A DNA stretch of 64,000 bases from Pseudomonas baltica (GCF_014235765.1 NZ_JACMYH010000003.1:1-64000); one strand, 5' to 3'; numbered from the stretch's first letter, positions 8,967-19,396 are shown. Notes: generated by a model not told the origin, from the letters alone. Program-made: numbers and translations.

Positions 8967-10924
8967 GGCGATTGGCCCGCTGGCTGCTGACAGCAGGCCT
9001 TCTGCTGACGGCTGCGCAGGCTTCTGCCAGCCTGCAGCTGGTGCTTGACCGCAGCGGGCTGGATGCCCGGCAGGCCGATGCCAGCCAGGCGCTGCTCGAC
9101 GATGCGATGGCCGCATTGCCACCACAGTTCGTCGCGCAGCTTGACCGGCGTATCGACGTCAGCTGGTCATCGCGCATGCCCGACAATGCCTATGGCCAAG
9201 CGTCTCTGGTATCCAGCCTGGAATTGAACCTCAATCAATTGCAGGGGCTGGCCGACGGCTCTTCCGCTCAGCGGCAGACCAACCGTCCTCATGGCACAGT
9301 GCGCGAAGAGCTGTTGGCCACCGTGCTGCACGAACTCACGCATATCTATGATCGGGCGCGCCTGTGGACACCTGCGGACCGTGCACTGATCAACCGCTGC
9401 AACCGTCAGAATGCCAGCCTTGGCAAGATTGGCTTGCCCGATGAGTGCCGTGGCCAGGGTATGCGGCGCTTTACCCTGAGCGACGACCCGCGCCTGCTGG
9501 ACCTGGCCGGTTGGCAGCAATACGTCGGACGCCGGGGCGAGCGCGAAGAGCAGAACCGTCAGATCGTACGTAGTCCCGACATCTACGAAGTCAGCAGTCC
9601 GAAGGAATTCGTCGCGGTCAACATGGAGTACTTTCTCCTCGACCCGGCTTATGCCTGCCGTCGGCCGGCATTGTTCGAGTACTTCAAGGCGCGTTTCAAC
9701 TGGGCGCCGGCGCGCCAGCAAAGCTGCGCCGAAGGCCTGCCTTACCTGAATGCCGGCAGCGACTTCGGCAAGACGCCCTTGGGCAAGATCGATCCGCAAC
9801 GTGTCTATGCGGTGGACTACCTGCTTGCCGAAGCCAATCAGAACCTCGCCAGCCGTTGGGGGCACAGCATGCTGCGCCTGGTCATCTGCGCCCCGGGACG
9901 CCCGCGGGGACCAGACTGCCGACTGGATCTGGAGCAGCACCTGGTGCTGTCGTACCGGGCATTCGTCAATGACGTGCAGCTGTCCACGTGGGGCGGTCTG
10001 ATGGGGCAATACCCGTCGCGACTGTTCGTGTTGCCGCTGTCCCAGGTGATCGACGAGTACACCAAGACGGAGTTGCGCAGCCTGGCGTCGGTGCCGCTCA
10101 AGCTGGACCGCGCCGAAATCGAGTCGCTGGTGCGGCATGCCGCGGAAATGCATTGGAGCTACGACGGCAGCTATTACTTCCTGTCCAACAATTGTGCAGT
10201 GGAGAACCTCAAGCTGCTGCGTAGCGGTACCCATGATCCGAGGCTCCAGGGCATCGACAGTATCTTGCCCAACGGTTTGCTCGAGGTGCTGGAAGGGCGC
10301 GGGCTGGCCGATGGCAGTGTGCTCGATGATCCGCGTGAAGCATTGCGGCTGGGGTATCGGTTCGATTCCTATCGCGATCGTTACCAGGCCATGTTCGAGG
10401 TGCTGCGCAAGCATCTGCCCATCCCGCAGCAGACCGTCGAGGATTGGTTGGCGCAGACCGCTCAGCAGCGACGGCCCTGGTTTGCCCAGGCTGACCTGCG
10501 CACCAGTGCTGCGCTGTTGCTGCTGGAGCAGGCCAGTTACCGGCGCCAGTTGCTGTTGGCGCAGGATGAGGTCAAGCAACGCTATCTGGGTGCCCGCGAG
10601 TTGGGGGATGGCAGCGTGGCCAATGCCAACCAGATGTTGCAGGAAATATTGGCCAATAGCGGCTTTCTCAGCCGCCCGGCGGAGCTGCTCGACAACGGTG
10701 GCTACGGGTTGCCGCAGACGGCGGAGTGGCAGCGGCTGGAATCGGAAAGCAGTCAGCGCCAGCAACGGTTGCAGCGCCTGAGTACCGACTTGGACAAGGA
10801 GGTGAGGGCGCTGCTGACCCCTGAGCGGGCTGCGGAGATTGCGGCCAGTGAAGCGAATCTGAAGCAGGTGGGGGAACACCTGCGCGAGTTGCACAAGGCG
10901 GCGGGTGGGTTGGTATTGCCTTGA
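8963..10924 (+). CDS. Exported DUF4105 (Lnb_N-like) protein with an N-terminal HExxH domain
   Basis: A 653-residue exported protein (signal peptide about residues 1-22). An N-terminal region carries HELTH at 123-127 and a downstream KEFVAVN with Glu 215, the spacing expected for a gluzincin-type zinc centre. The DUF4105/Lnb_N domain follows at about 275-420, with conserved WGHSMLRL (His 301) and SNNCAVENLK (Cys 411). The last 200 residues are helical and Gln/Arg-rich. His before Cys recalls permuted NlpC/P60 (LRAT-like) thiol hydrolases; that is inference. GTG start overlaps the DUF2388 stop. Substrate unknown; a cell-envelope target is plausible. Confidence 0.85.
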   Translation: MRRLARWLLTAGLLLTAAQASASLQLVLDRSGLDARQADASQALLDDAMAALPPQFVAQLDRRIDVSWSSRMPDNAYGQASLVSSLELNLNQLQGLADGSSAQRQTNRPHGTVREELLATVLHELTHIYDRARLWTPADRALINRCNRQNASLGKIGLPDECRGQGMRRFTLSDDPRLLDLAGWQQYVGRRGEREEQNRQIVRSPDIYEVSSPKEFVAVNMEYFLLDPAYACRRPALFEYFKARFNWAPARQQSCAEGLPYLNAGSDFGKTPLGKIDPQRVYAVDYLLAEANQNLASRWGHSMLRLVICAPGRPRGPDCRLDLEQHLVLSYRAFVNDVQLSTWGGLMGQYPSRLFVLPLSQVIDEYTKTELRSLASVPLKLDRAEIESLVRHAAEMHWSYDGSYYFLSNNCAVENLKLLRSGTHDPRLQGIDSILPNGLLEVLEGRGLADGSVLDDPREALRLGYRFDSYRDRYQAMFEVLRKHLPIPQQTVEDWLAQTAQQRRPWFAQADLRTSAALLLLEQASYRRQLLLAQDEVKQRYLGARELGDGSVANANQMLQEILANSGFLSRPAELLDNGGYGLPQTAEWQRLESESSQRQQRLQRLSTDLDKEVRALLTPERAAEIAASEANLKQVGEHLRELHKAAGGLVLP

Positions 10925-10936
10925 GATCGAGGGGGC

Positions 10937-10968
10937 GCCATTCGCGGGCAGAGCACGCTCCCACAAGG
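10937..10968. repeat. REP element (P. putida type)
   Basis: The palindromic core TTCGCGGGCAGAGCACGCTC followed by CCACAAGG matches the other REPs at 17424, 36434 and 54021. It lies 13 bases after the DUF4105 stop. The rest of the 10925-11226 gap (302 bp) holds only this element and the presumed promoter of the citrate transporter gene. Confidence 0.85.
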
Positions 10969-11226
10969 ACAATTGTATCGTTTTGAATGGCGAAAGGTTG
11001 TTGAAAGCTTGCCGACATAGGATCGACTCACCCCCGGCGTAAGACCGGCCGGCCAGATGGCAGCACTCAGGTGCGCTTTCGGCCTCTTGAACAACAACAA
11101 TGGTGAAACCGATGTCCTTGATGATCCCTACCCGCAGTACCTCCCTTCCCATACTCCCGGCTCTTGCCATTCCTCGCTGAACCTCTCGTTCTTCGTCTTT
11201 AGCCGCGCTGTGCCTGGAGTATTCCC

Positions 11227-12534
11227 ATGCTGACATTCCTTGGCTTTGCCATGGTCATCACGTTCATGTTCCTGATCATGACCAAGCGCCTTTCTGCGCT
11301 GATCGCCTTGATCATCGTGCCTATCCTGTTCGCTCTGTTCGGTGGTTTCGCACCGGAAATCGGCCCGATGATGCTTGCGGGCATCACCAAGCTTGCGCCG
11401 ACCGGCGTGATGCTGATGTTCGCCATCCTGTATTTCGCCCTGATGATCGATTCGGGGTTGTTCGACCCGGCAGTGCGCAAGATCCTCAAGCTGGTCAAGG
11501 GCGATCCGCTGAAAGTGTCGGTAGGCACGGCCGTACTGGCGTTGATCGTTTCGCTGGACGGTGACGGCGCGACCACCTACATGATCTGCGTTGCCGCCAT
11601 GCTGCCGCTGTACCAGCGCATCGGCATGAGCCCAAGGATCATGGCCGGTTTGATCATTCTGGCAGGCGGGGTCATGAACATGACGCCGTGGGGGGGTCCG
11701 ACCGCGCGCGCTGCCAGTGCCCTGCATGTCGACCCTTCGGACATCTTCGTGCCGATGATCCCAGCCATGGCGGTCGGTGTCGTCGCCATCCTGGTGATTG
11801 CCTACATGTACGGCAAGCGCGAGCGCGTTCGTCTGGGCGAGCTGCACCTGCCTGGTGACGAGATCGACCACAGCGAAATCAGCGTGTCGCAGTTCCCTGA
11901 CGCACGCCGGCCCAAGCTGATCTGGTTCAACGGCGGCTTGACCCTGCTGCTGATGATCACCCTGATCATGGGCCTGCTGCCTCTGCCGGTGCTGTTCATG
12001 GTCGCGTTCAGTATTGCCATGATCGTCAACTACCCGTGCCTGGAAGCACAGAAGGAACGTGTCGCAGCCCACGCCGGCAGCGTTCTGGCCGTGGTCGGAT
12101 TGATCTTCGCCGCCGGTATCTTCACCGGCATCCTGACCGGCACCGGCATGGTCGATGCCATGTCCAAGAGCCTGCTGGCCGTGATTCCGGATGCCATGGG
12201 CCCGTACCTGGCCGTGATCACGGCGCTGGTCAGCATGCCGTTCACCTTCTTCATGTCCAACGATGCCTTCTACTACGGCGTATTGCCGGTATTGGCCGAA
12301 GCCGCAGCACACTACGGCATCTCGCCGGTGGAAATGGCCCGTGCCTCGATCGTCGGACAACCCGTACACCTGCTCAGCCCGCTGGTACCCTCTACCTACC
12401 TGCTGGTTGCCCTGGCCGGTATCGAGTTCGGTGATCACCAGCGCTTCACCCTCAAGTGGGCAGTACTGGTTTGCCTGTGCATAATGTTCGCCGCGCTGGC
12501 AATGGGGATCTTTCCTCTGTTCAGCAGTCTATAA
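11227..12534 (+). CDS. CitMHS-family citrate (metal-citrate):proton symporter
   Basis: A 435-residue inner-membrane protein with about 11-12 hydrophobic segments. It carries CitMHS features: the early MTKRLSALIALIIVPILFALFGG helix, the SLDGDGATTYMICVAAMLPLY stretch and GGVMNMTPWGGPTARAA in the first half, and FFMSNDAFYYGVLPVLAEAA with VEMARASIVGQPVHLLSPL in the second half. ATG at 11227 follows GGAG by 8 bases. It probably takes up citrate or citrate-divalent metal complexes. No two-component sensor is adjacent. The exact metal preference cannot be read from sequence. Confidence 0.88.
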   Translation: MLTFLGFAMVITFMFLIMTKRLSALIALIIVPILFALFGGFAPEIGPMMLAGITKLAPTGVMLMFAILYFALMIDSGLFDPAVRKILKLVKGDPLKVSVGTAVLALIVSLDGDGATTYMICVAAMLPLYQRIGMSPRIMAGLIILAGGVMNMTPWGGPTARAASALHVDPSDIFVPMIPAMAVGVVAILVIAYMYGKRERVRLGELHLPGDEIDHSEISVSQFPDARRPKLIWFNGGLTLLLMITLIMGLLPLPVLFMVAFSIAMIVNYPCLEAQKERVAAHAGSVLAVVGLIFAAGIFTGILTGTGMVDAMSKSLLAVIPDAMGPYLAVITALVSMPFTFFMSNDAFYYGVLPVLAEAAAHYGISPVEMARASIVGQPVHLLSPLVPSTYLLVALAGIEFGDHQRFTLKWAVLVCLCIMFAALAMGIFPLFSSL

Positions 12535-12565
12535 ATTCTATTCGCGAGCCAGGCCGGACGCCGTC

Positions 12566-12594
12566 GCGCCGCTACCCCATGGTAGCGGCGCTTT
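12566..12594 (+). terminator. Hairpin terminator between the citrate transporter and terC genes
   Basis: GCGCCGCTACC and GGTAGCGGCGC form a perfect 11-bp stem with a CCAT loop, followed by only three T. It lies about 30 bases after the transporter stop. Probably a terminator or partial attenuator before the terC-like gene. Confidence 0.7.
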
Positions 12595-12641
12595 AGCATC
12601 CGGCCTTGCGCCGCCCTGACATTCAACACGAAGGACTTCAC

Positions 12642-13385
12642 ATGGAATGGTTCACCAACCCGGAAATCTGGGTTGCTTTCTTGACCCTGACGGCACTTGA
12701 AATCGTGCTGGGCATCGACAACATCATCATGATCTCGATCCTGGTGAGCCGCATGCCCAAGCACATGCAGGCACGCACACGGATTTTCGGCCTGGCGCTG
12801 GCCATGGTCACGCGCATTCTGCTGCTGCTTTCGATCACCTGGGTCATGCGCCTGACCGCCGACCTGTTCGTAGTGTTCGGCCAGGGTATCTCCGGACGTG
12901 ACCTGATTCTGTTCTTCGGTGGTCTGTTCCTGTTGTGGAAAAGCTCGCAAGAGATCTACCACGGCATGGAAGGCGAAGAAGAGGGCGGTGACGAGGTTGC
13001 AGGCAAGGGTGGCAACTTCATCTACACCATTATCCAGATCGCCATCATCGACATCGTGTTCTCGCTGGACTCGGTCATCACCGCGGTGGGCATGGTGTCC
13101 CATGTACCGGTCATGGTCGCTGCCATCGTCGTTGCGGTATTGGTGATGATGGTCGCTTCGGGCACCATCAGTCGCTTCATCGACCAGCATCCATCGCTGA
13201 AGATGCTGGCGTTGTCGTTCCTGTTGGTGGTCGGTACCGTACTGATCGCCGAAGCGTTCGACGTGCATGTACCCAAGGGCTACGTCTATTTCGCCATGGC
13301 GTTCTCGTTGGCTGTGGAAGCCGTGAACATCAAGATGCGTACTGCCATGGCCCGCAAGCGTCGCGAGTCCCAGGAAGAGTCCTGA
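12642..13385 (+). CDS. TerC family integral membrane protein
   Basis: A 247-residue TerC-type membrane protein with about seven helices. The two family repeats with acidic membrane residues are present: ALEIVLGIDNIIMISIL in the N-terminal half and IAIIDIVFSLDSVITAVGM in the C-terminal half. A charged cytoplasmic loop (EGEEEGGDE) separates them. ATG at 12642 follows AAGGA by 6 bases; the in-frame upstream ATG lacks a site. TerC/Alx relatives are linked to metal (Mn) export or tellurite resistance, but no ter cluster is present here, so a Mn or general cation role is the safer guess. Confidence 0.88.
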   Translation: MEWFTNPEIWVAFLTLTALEIVLGIDNIIMISILVSRMPKHMQARTRIFGLALAMVTRILLLLSITWVMRLTADLFVVFGQGISGRDLILFFGGLFLLWKSSQEIYHGMEGEEEGGDEVAGKGGNFIYTIIQIAIIDIVFSLDSVITAVGMVSHVPVMVAAIVVAVLVMMVASGTISRFIDQHPSLKMLALSFLLVVGTVLIAEAFDVHVPKGYVYFAMAFSLAVEAVNIKMRTAMARKRRESQEES

Positions 13386-13504
13386 GCCTGGAAAGCCGCG
13401 CGTTGCACTGGCAGCGTGCGGTATTGGCCAGCAATGTGCTATGAACGACTGACCGGCCAGGGGGTCTGTTCCATTGACTTGGTCGATTTCAATGGAAGGG
13501 ATTC

Positions 13505-14938
13505 ATGCACGAGCGGGTGAAAAGCGCTCCCGGCACACAGCATCGTCTGCTGTGCCTGTGGCTCCTGGCGGCGACGCTGTTGTGCGCCGGCCGTGAAGCC
13601 GTGGCGCTGGACCGCTTCCAGGTCGAAGGGTATCTGTTGCCCAACGGCCTGCAACTGCTGCTCAAACCTGGCGACGAGCGTGCCCACGTGTCGATTCGCC
13701 TGGTGGTTGGCGTTGGTTTCGACGACTTCTCCTGCACTGATCAAGAACTGCCCCACCTGCTCGAGCATCTGCTGTTCAGCGGTATCGACGAGCACGGCGA
13801 AGGCGGTCTCGAAGAACGCATGCAGGCGCTGGGCGGCGAATGGAATGCGTTCACCAGCAGTGCCGACACCACCTTCGTCATCGAAGCGCCAGCGCACAAC
13901 CAGCGCAAGGTACTAGACCTGCTGCTGGCTGCCGTCACTCGGACCACCATCGACGAAAAAGCCCTGGCCAGCGCCAAGCGCATCATCGAGCACGAAGACG
14001 GCGGCCATCATTCCCACCTGCAGCGCTTGCTCGACAAGCCCGCTCGGGACAGCGATGCCAGCAGTCAGTTGGCTATCGAGTTGGGCCTCAAGTGTCCGCA
14101 ACCTGCCGAAGTCGCCGACCTGACGCTGACGCAGGTGCGTGATGTCCGGCAAAACTGGTACGCACCGAACAACATGAGCCTGATCGTGGTAGGAGGCTTG
14201 GATAAGCTGCTGCCGGCCTATCTGGAGCGTACCTGGGGTGCGCTGGATGCGGTGGAACCCAGCGACCATCAAGACCTGCGTTCGGTCACCCATGCGGCCG
14301 AGCCGCAGGCTGAACTGACCCGCGGTTGGCTGGGCGAGGACGCCAAGCTTCATCTGTACTTCGTCGAACCGGTGCTTGAAACCGCGCATCCCGCTACCCT
14401 GGACCTGCTGCAGATGTATCTGGAATGGGAGCTTTACCGCGAACTGCGGCTTGCCCACGGCCTGTCGTACGGGCCCTGGGTGGCCCGCGAGTCGTACGGC
14501 GACAGCGGCCTGCTGAGCCTGAACGCCGATGTGGATCGAGCCGATATCGGTCAGACCGGCCTGGTCATGGGGCAGATGATCGCGCGTCTGCGCGACAACG
14601 GTGTGGACGCGGAGACCTTCAAGCGCCTGAAGAATCTTGCGATCGCCCGGCAAGCCTGGGCGGCGCAAGGCAACGTGGCGCTGGCCGACTACTATTGGGG
14701 AGCACTGGCCGACTATACCGACGGCCGCTTCGCCAGCCCGGCGCGGCAGTTGGCTCAGGTTACCGTCGAGGACGCCAACACTGCCTTGCGTCAGATGGTA
14801 GGGACGCAGGGGTATATCCGTGTCGAAAAACCCCTGCTCAGCTATGACGAGCTCTATCGGATCGCCTGGGCGGTGTTGATCGGCATGGCAGCATTGCTGG
14901 TGGGGCTCATCGTCTGGCGGCGCGCGAAACGACGTTGA
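13505..14938 (+). CDS. M16 family zinc metallopeptidase, membrane-anchored
   Basis: A 477-residue M16 peptidase. The inverted zinc motif HxxEH is HLLEH at 84-88, and the expected third ligand about 75 residues on is Glu 162 or 164 (RIIEHE). An N-terminal hydrophobic segment (LLCLWLLAATLLCA) serves as signal or anchor, and a C-terminal helix (WAVLIGMAALLVGLIVW) plus a basic tail gives a second anchor. The long N-half and the C-half (IDEKALASAKRI; LRLAHGLSYGPWVARESYGDSG) match the usual M16 N and C domains. Probably a periplasmic processing peptidase; substrate unknown. Confidence 0.85.
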   Translation: MHERVKSAPGTQHRLLCLWLLAATLLCAGREAVALDRFQVEGYLLPNGLQLLLKPGDERAHVSIRLVVGVGFDDFSCTDQELPHLLEHLLFSGIDEHGEGGLEERMQALGGEWNAFTSSADTTFVIEAPAHNQRKVLDLLLAAVTRTTIDEKALASAKRIIEHEDGGHHSHLQRLLDKPARDSDASSQLAIELGLKCPQPAEVADLTLTQVRDVRQNWYAPNNMSLIVVGGLDKLLPAYLERTWGALDAVEPSDHQDLRSVTHAAEPQAELTRGWLGEDAKLHLYFVEPVLETAHPATLDLLQMYLEWELYRELRLAHGLSYGPWVARESYGDSGLLSLNADVDRADIGQTGLVMGQMIARLRDNGVDAETFKRLKNLAIARQAWAAQGNVALADYYWGALADYTDGRFASPARQLAQVTVEDANTALRQMVGTQGYIRVEKPLLSYDELYRIAWAVLIGMAALLVGLIVWRRAKRR

Positions 14939-14995
14939 TCGCTGCCGAGGCGGTATCCTGAATACCGTTTCATTGCCTATTTTCTATGGAAGACC

Positions 14996-16036
14996 ATGCC
15001 GTACTTCGTTCAGCGCCTCATCGACCTTATCAAACGCTACCCGGGTGTGATCGCACTGGGCGGTTTCCTGTCCGGCATCGGCAGCTTCGTGCTGGTCGAT
15101 CGCCAGGCCGGCCTGGCCAGCTGGATCGCAGTGGTGATGCTGCTGACCTGGATCTGGTTGATGCTGGAGAACACCTTCACCCAGTTGTTCACCCGCTTGT
15201 TCAAGCGTGAGATACCCACGCCGGTGCTGCGCTACGCGACCCAGATGATCCACCAGGAAAGCCTGTTCTTCGTTCTGCCTTTCTTCTATATCACCACCAC
15301 CTGGAACAGCGGCCAGCTGGTGTTTACCGGCCTGCTGACGCTGGCCGGGCTGGTGTCGATCATCGACCCGCTGTACTACAAGTGGGTCGCGCCCCGGCGC
15401 TGGCTGTTCATGGCGCTGCACACTTTCACACTGTTCGCGGCGTTGCTCACGGCGCTGCCGATCATCCTGCACCTGACCACCGATGAAAGTTTCAAGCTGG
15501 CGCTGGCCACCGCCATGCTGCTGGCCTTTCCGAGCCTGGCCGTCAGTTTCCCGATCAACCATTGGCGTCGCGGCGTGGCGCTGGTCTTGGCGACCTTGAT
15601 GATCGGCGGTGCTGGCTGGCTGCTGCGCTCCTGGGTGCCGCCGGCCACGCTATGGCTGACCGAGGTGGCGGTGACCACCGAGCTGGACAACCGCAGCCGC
15701 ACCCATGGCGACAGCCTGGATACGGTCAGCGCGGCACAGTTGCGCAGCAGCGGGCTGTACGCCTACACCGCCATCAATGCTCCACGAGGCTTGGACGAGC
15801 GTATCTATCATGTGTGGCAGCAGAACGGCACCGAGGTCGATCGCATCGCCCTGGACATCCACGGCGGGCGCAAGGAGGGCTATCGCGCCTGGAGCCACAA
15901 GCAGAATTTCCCCGGCAACGTCGCGGGGAAATGGCAGGTGCGGGTGTTGACCGAGGATGGTCAGATCGTCGGCGTGCTGCGCTTCACGGTGACCGACGAC
16001 GCGGTTCAGGCCGCCGTGGCACCGAAGAACCAGTAG
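14996..16036 (+). CDS. DUF5924/DUF2914 membrane protein
   Basis: A 346-residue protein. The first 220 residues hold six or seven hydrophobic helices (for example VIALGGFLSGIGSFVLV, WIAVVMLLTWIWLML, GVALVLATLMIGGAGWLL). The last 110 residues form a periplasmic DUF2914-type domain with ARGLDERIYHVWQQNGTEVDRI and WQVRVLTEDGQIVGVLRF. ATG at 14996 follows GGAAG. It follows the M16 gene closely on the same strand and its 3' end overlaps the convergent SpmAB-like gene by 31 bases. No function is established; DUF2914 modules occur with envelope enzymes elsewhere. Confidence 0.8.
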   Translation: MPYFVQRLIDLIKRYPGVIALGGFLSGIGSFVLVDRQAGLASWIAVVMLLTWIWLMLENTFTQLFTRLFKREIPTPVLRYATQMIHQESLFFVLPFFYITTTWNSGQLVFTGLLTLAGLVSIIDPLYYKWVAPRRWLFMALHTFTLFAALLTALPIILHLTTDESFKLALATAMLLAFPSLAVSFPINHWRRGVALVLATLMIGGAGWLLRSWVPPATLWLTEVAVTTELDNRSRTHGDSLDTVSAAQLRSSGLYAYTAINAPRGLDERIYHVWQQNGTEVDRIALDIHGGRKEGYRAWSHKQNFPGNVAGKWQVRVLTEDGQIVGVLRFTVTDDAVQAAVAPKNQ

Positions 16037-17247
16037 CAGACCACGATGGCGGCGATGACTCCGGCCAGGTCCGCCAGCAGTGCACAGCCGACCGCATGAC
16101 GCGCACGCTGGATGCCCACGGCACCGAAGTACACGGCCAGCACATAGAACGTGGTCTCGGTGCTGCCCTGAATGGTCGCCGCAACCAGCGCCGGAAAGCT
16201 GTCCACGCCATGGGACTGCATGGTCTCGATCAGCATCGCGCGCGCGGCACTGCCGGAAAACGGCTTGACCAGCGCGGTCGGCAGGGCGTCGACGAACCGG
16301 GTGTCCATGCCCAGCCATTCGACCAGGTGACGAATGCCGTCCAGGCCCAGCTCCAGGGCGCCCGAAGCGCGCAGCACACCTACCGCGCAGAGCATGGCGA
16401 CCAGATACGGCAGTAGGCTCTTGGCAACGTCGAAACCTTCCTTGGCGCCTTCCACGAAGGCCTCGTAGACCTGAACCTTGCGCAGCGCGCCGATGACCAG
16501 AAACAGGATGATCAGGCCAAACAGCGTGAGGTTGCCCAGGATCGAGGACAGCCCCGCCAGGGCTGTGGCCGAGAGGGTGCCCAGGAACGCCATGAACACG
16601 CCAAGCAGCAGCGCACCGGGAATCAGATAGGCCAGCACCACTGGATCCCACAGCCGCAGACGTTGCATCACGGCCACTGCCAGCAGCCCGGCGAGGGTAC
16701 TGGCCGAGGTGGCCAGGAGAATCGGCAGGAACACCAGGGTCGGGTCGAGGGCGCCTTGCTGGGCGCGGTACATGAAGATCGATACCGGCAGCAGGGTCAG
16801 CGACGAGGCGTTGAGTACCAGAAACAGGATCTGCGCGTTGCTGGCGGTGGTCGCACTGGGGTTGAGTTCCTGTAGCGAGCGCATGGCCTTGAGGCCGATC
16901 GGGGTTGCGGCGTTGTCCAGGCCCAGGCCGTTGGCGGCGAAGTTCATGGTGATCAGCCCCAGTGCCGGATGGCCGCGTGGCACCTCGGGCATCAGTCGGC
17001 TGAACAGCGGCCCCAGGACTTTGGCCAGCCAATCGACGATACCGGCCTTCTCGGCAATCTTCAGGAAGCCCAGCCACAAGGTGAGGGTGCCGAACAGCAG
17101 GACCATTACTTCTACCGACAGCTTGGCCATGGCGAACAGGCTTTCGACCATCGCGGCGAAGATGCCGGCATTGCCGCCGATGAGCCATTGGCCGAAGGCC
17201 GAAATCGCGGCGATCAGAAAGAAGCTGAGCCACAGGCCGTTCAGCAT
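16006..17247 (-). CDS. Fused SpmA/SpmB-like nucleoside-recognition (Gate) membrane protein
   Basis: A 413-residue membrane protein with two Gate-type halves. Residues 1-210 resemble SpmA (LGLITMNFAANGLGLDNAATPIGLKAM, QELNP, LNASSLTLLP). Residues 225-413 resemble SpmB (LSSILGNLTLFGLIILF, PYLVAMLCAVGVLRASGAL, FSGSAARAMLIETMQSHG, TIQGSTETTFYVLAVYFGAVG). In spore formers these are two genes; in non-sporulating proteobacteria a fused form is common and its transport substrate unknown. The convergent overlap of 31 bases with the DUF5924 gene is notable. Confidence 0.85.
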   Translation of the reverse strand: MLNGLWLSFFLIAAISAFGQWLIGGNAGIFAAMVESLFAMAKLSVEVMVLLFGTLTLWLGFLKIAEKAGIVDWLAKVLGPLFSRLMPEVPRGHPALGLITMNFAANGLGLDNAATPIGLKAMRSLQELNPSATTASNAQILFLVLNASSLTLLPVSIFMYRAQQGALDPTLVFLPILLATSASTLAGLLAVAVMQRLRLWDPVVLAYLIPGALLLGVFMAFLGTLSATALAGLSSILGNLTLFGLIILFLVIGALRKVQVYEAFVEGAKEGFDVAKSLLPYLVAMLCAVGVLRASGALELGLDGIRHLVEWLGMDTRFVDALPTALVKPFSGSAARAMLIETMQSHGVDSFPALVAATIQGSTETTFYVLAVYFGAVGIQRARHAVGCALLADLAGVIAAIVVCYWFFGATAA

Positions 17248-17423
17248 GGGTATTCCCTCGTTCGAAGATGCGCGGATGATAGCCCAAAGCGAGGTTGGAT
17301 TCTGCCCCGCAGGGCAGCGTGGTGTGTCAGGGTTTTCGCGTGAGGCCGGACGCGTCTTGCACCGCTGCTATAGGGTACGAGCCGCGTCGCCGGGTAGGCT
17401 GCGGATGCAGGTATCATCGCGGC

Positions 17424-17456
17424 GCACCGTTCGCGGGCAGAGCCCGCTCCCACAGA
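17424..17456. repeat. REP element (P. putida type)
   Basis: TTCGCGGGCAGAGCCCGCTC followed by CCACAG, the canonical form of the REP in this window. It lies just after the gltP stop, where such elements often act as 3' RNA stabilisers. Confidence 0.88.
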
Positions 17457-17462
17457 GCCGCG

Positions 17463-18776
<1,314 letters not shown>

Positions 18777-19359
18777 GTCGTTACCCTTTTTCCAAGTCAA
18801 CTCGTGATGCCTGTTCGCAAGCCGAACGGCCATCCGTAGAGGTTTCTTCACGCCATGGCGAAACGCTTTGGCGAACGAAAAAAGGCGCAACTATTCCGAT
18901 GCACTGCGGCAGCGTCTAATGCCGGATGCGACTACCCTATGCAAGATCGGCATAACGCAATTGAATGATTTTCTGCTTTTGATATGTGCGTTCGGATAGA
19001 CGACTGGTCATGCCGAAGCAATTGGCAGGTTTGCCGAAAGGGGAGTGCAAAAAAACCAACGACGTTCGCGAAACCGAACGCTGGGAATTTTCTGCTGGAA
19101 AAAGATGAAACAAGATGGAAGGCAGCTCGACGCTGCGAAGATAGGCTCTGCGCAAGCCGGGCACGTAATGATCGTACACCGCTTGCGCAGCAGCTGTTGC
19201 CTGACCCGGCCCGGTTCGGAGGTCCTCCCTGTACCCCTAGGTCACTCCGAACCGACTGCATTCAGAACAACCCGACCCCATGGTCATGACCGCCACGTTC
19301 TGAGTGCCGGCCATTCGGACCAGGATGACCCGGCCCAATCTGTAGATCTTTGATGCACT
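18777..19359. other. Long non-coding gap upstream of gltP
   Basis: About 580 bp without a convincing gene. It must contain the gltP promoter. The most structured part is a 10-bp inverted repeat at 19212-19254. Short open frames on both strands overlap each other, change frame and lack ribosome-binding sites, so I do not call them. A small RNA is possible but not shown. Confidence 0.55.
19212..19254. repeat. 10-bp inverted repeat with a 23-nt loop
   Basis: CGGTTCGGAG at 19212-19221 and CTCCGAACCG at 19245-19254 are perfect complements. The loop is C-rich on the plus strand, and on the minus strand it carries GGGAGGA. It lies isolated in a 580-bp gap and could be part of a structured RNA or an operator. 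Confidence 0.5.
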
Positions 19360-19385
19360 GCCGTGATGGCGCAAACCATCACGGC
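19360..19385. terminator. Perfect hairpin after the Ivy gene
   Basis: GCCGTGATGG and CCATCACGGC form a 10-bp stem around a 6-nt loop, 11 bases past the minus-strand Ivy stop. No T-run follows on either strand, so termination strength is uncertain, but the placement fits a 3' end. Confidence 0.55.
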
Positions 19386-19396
19386 ATCACAGGAAG

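Noticed and set aside
9167..11236. A 689-residue minus-strand open frame opposite the DUF4105 gene
   Set aside because: No start signal or family; composition is that of an antisense frame.
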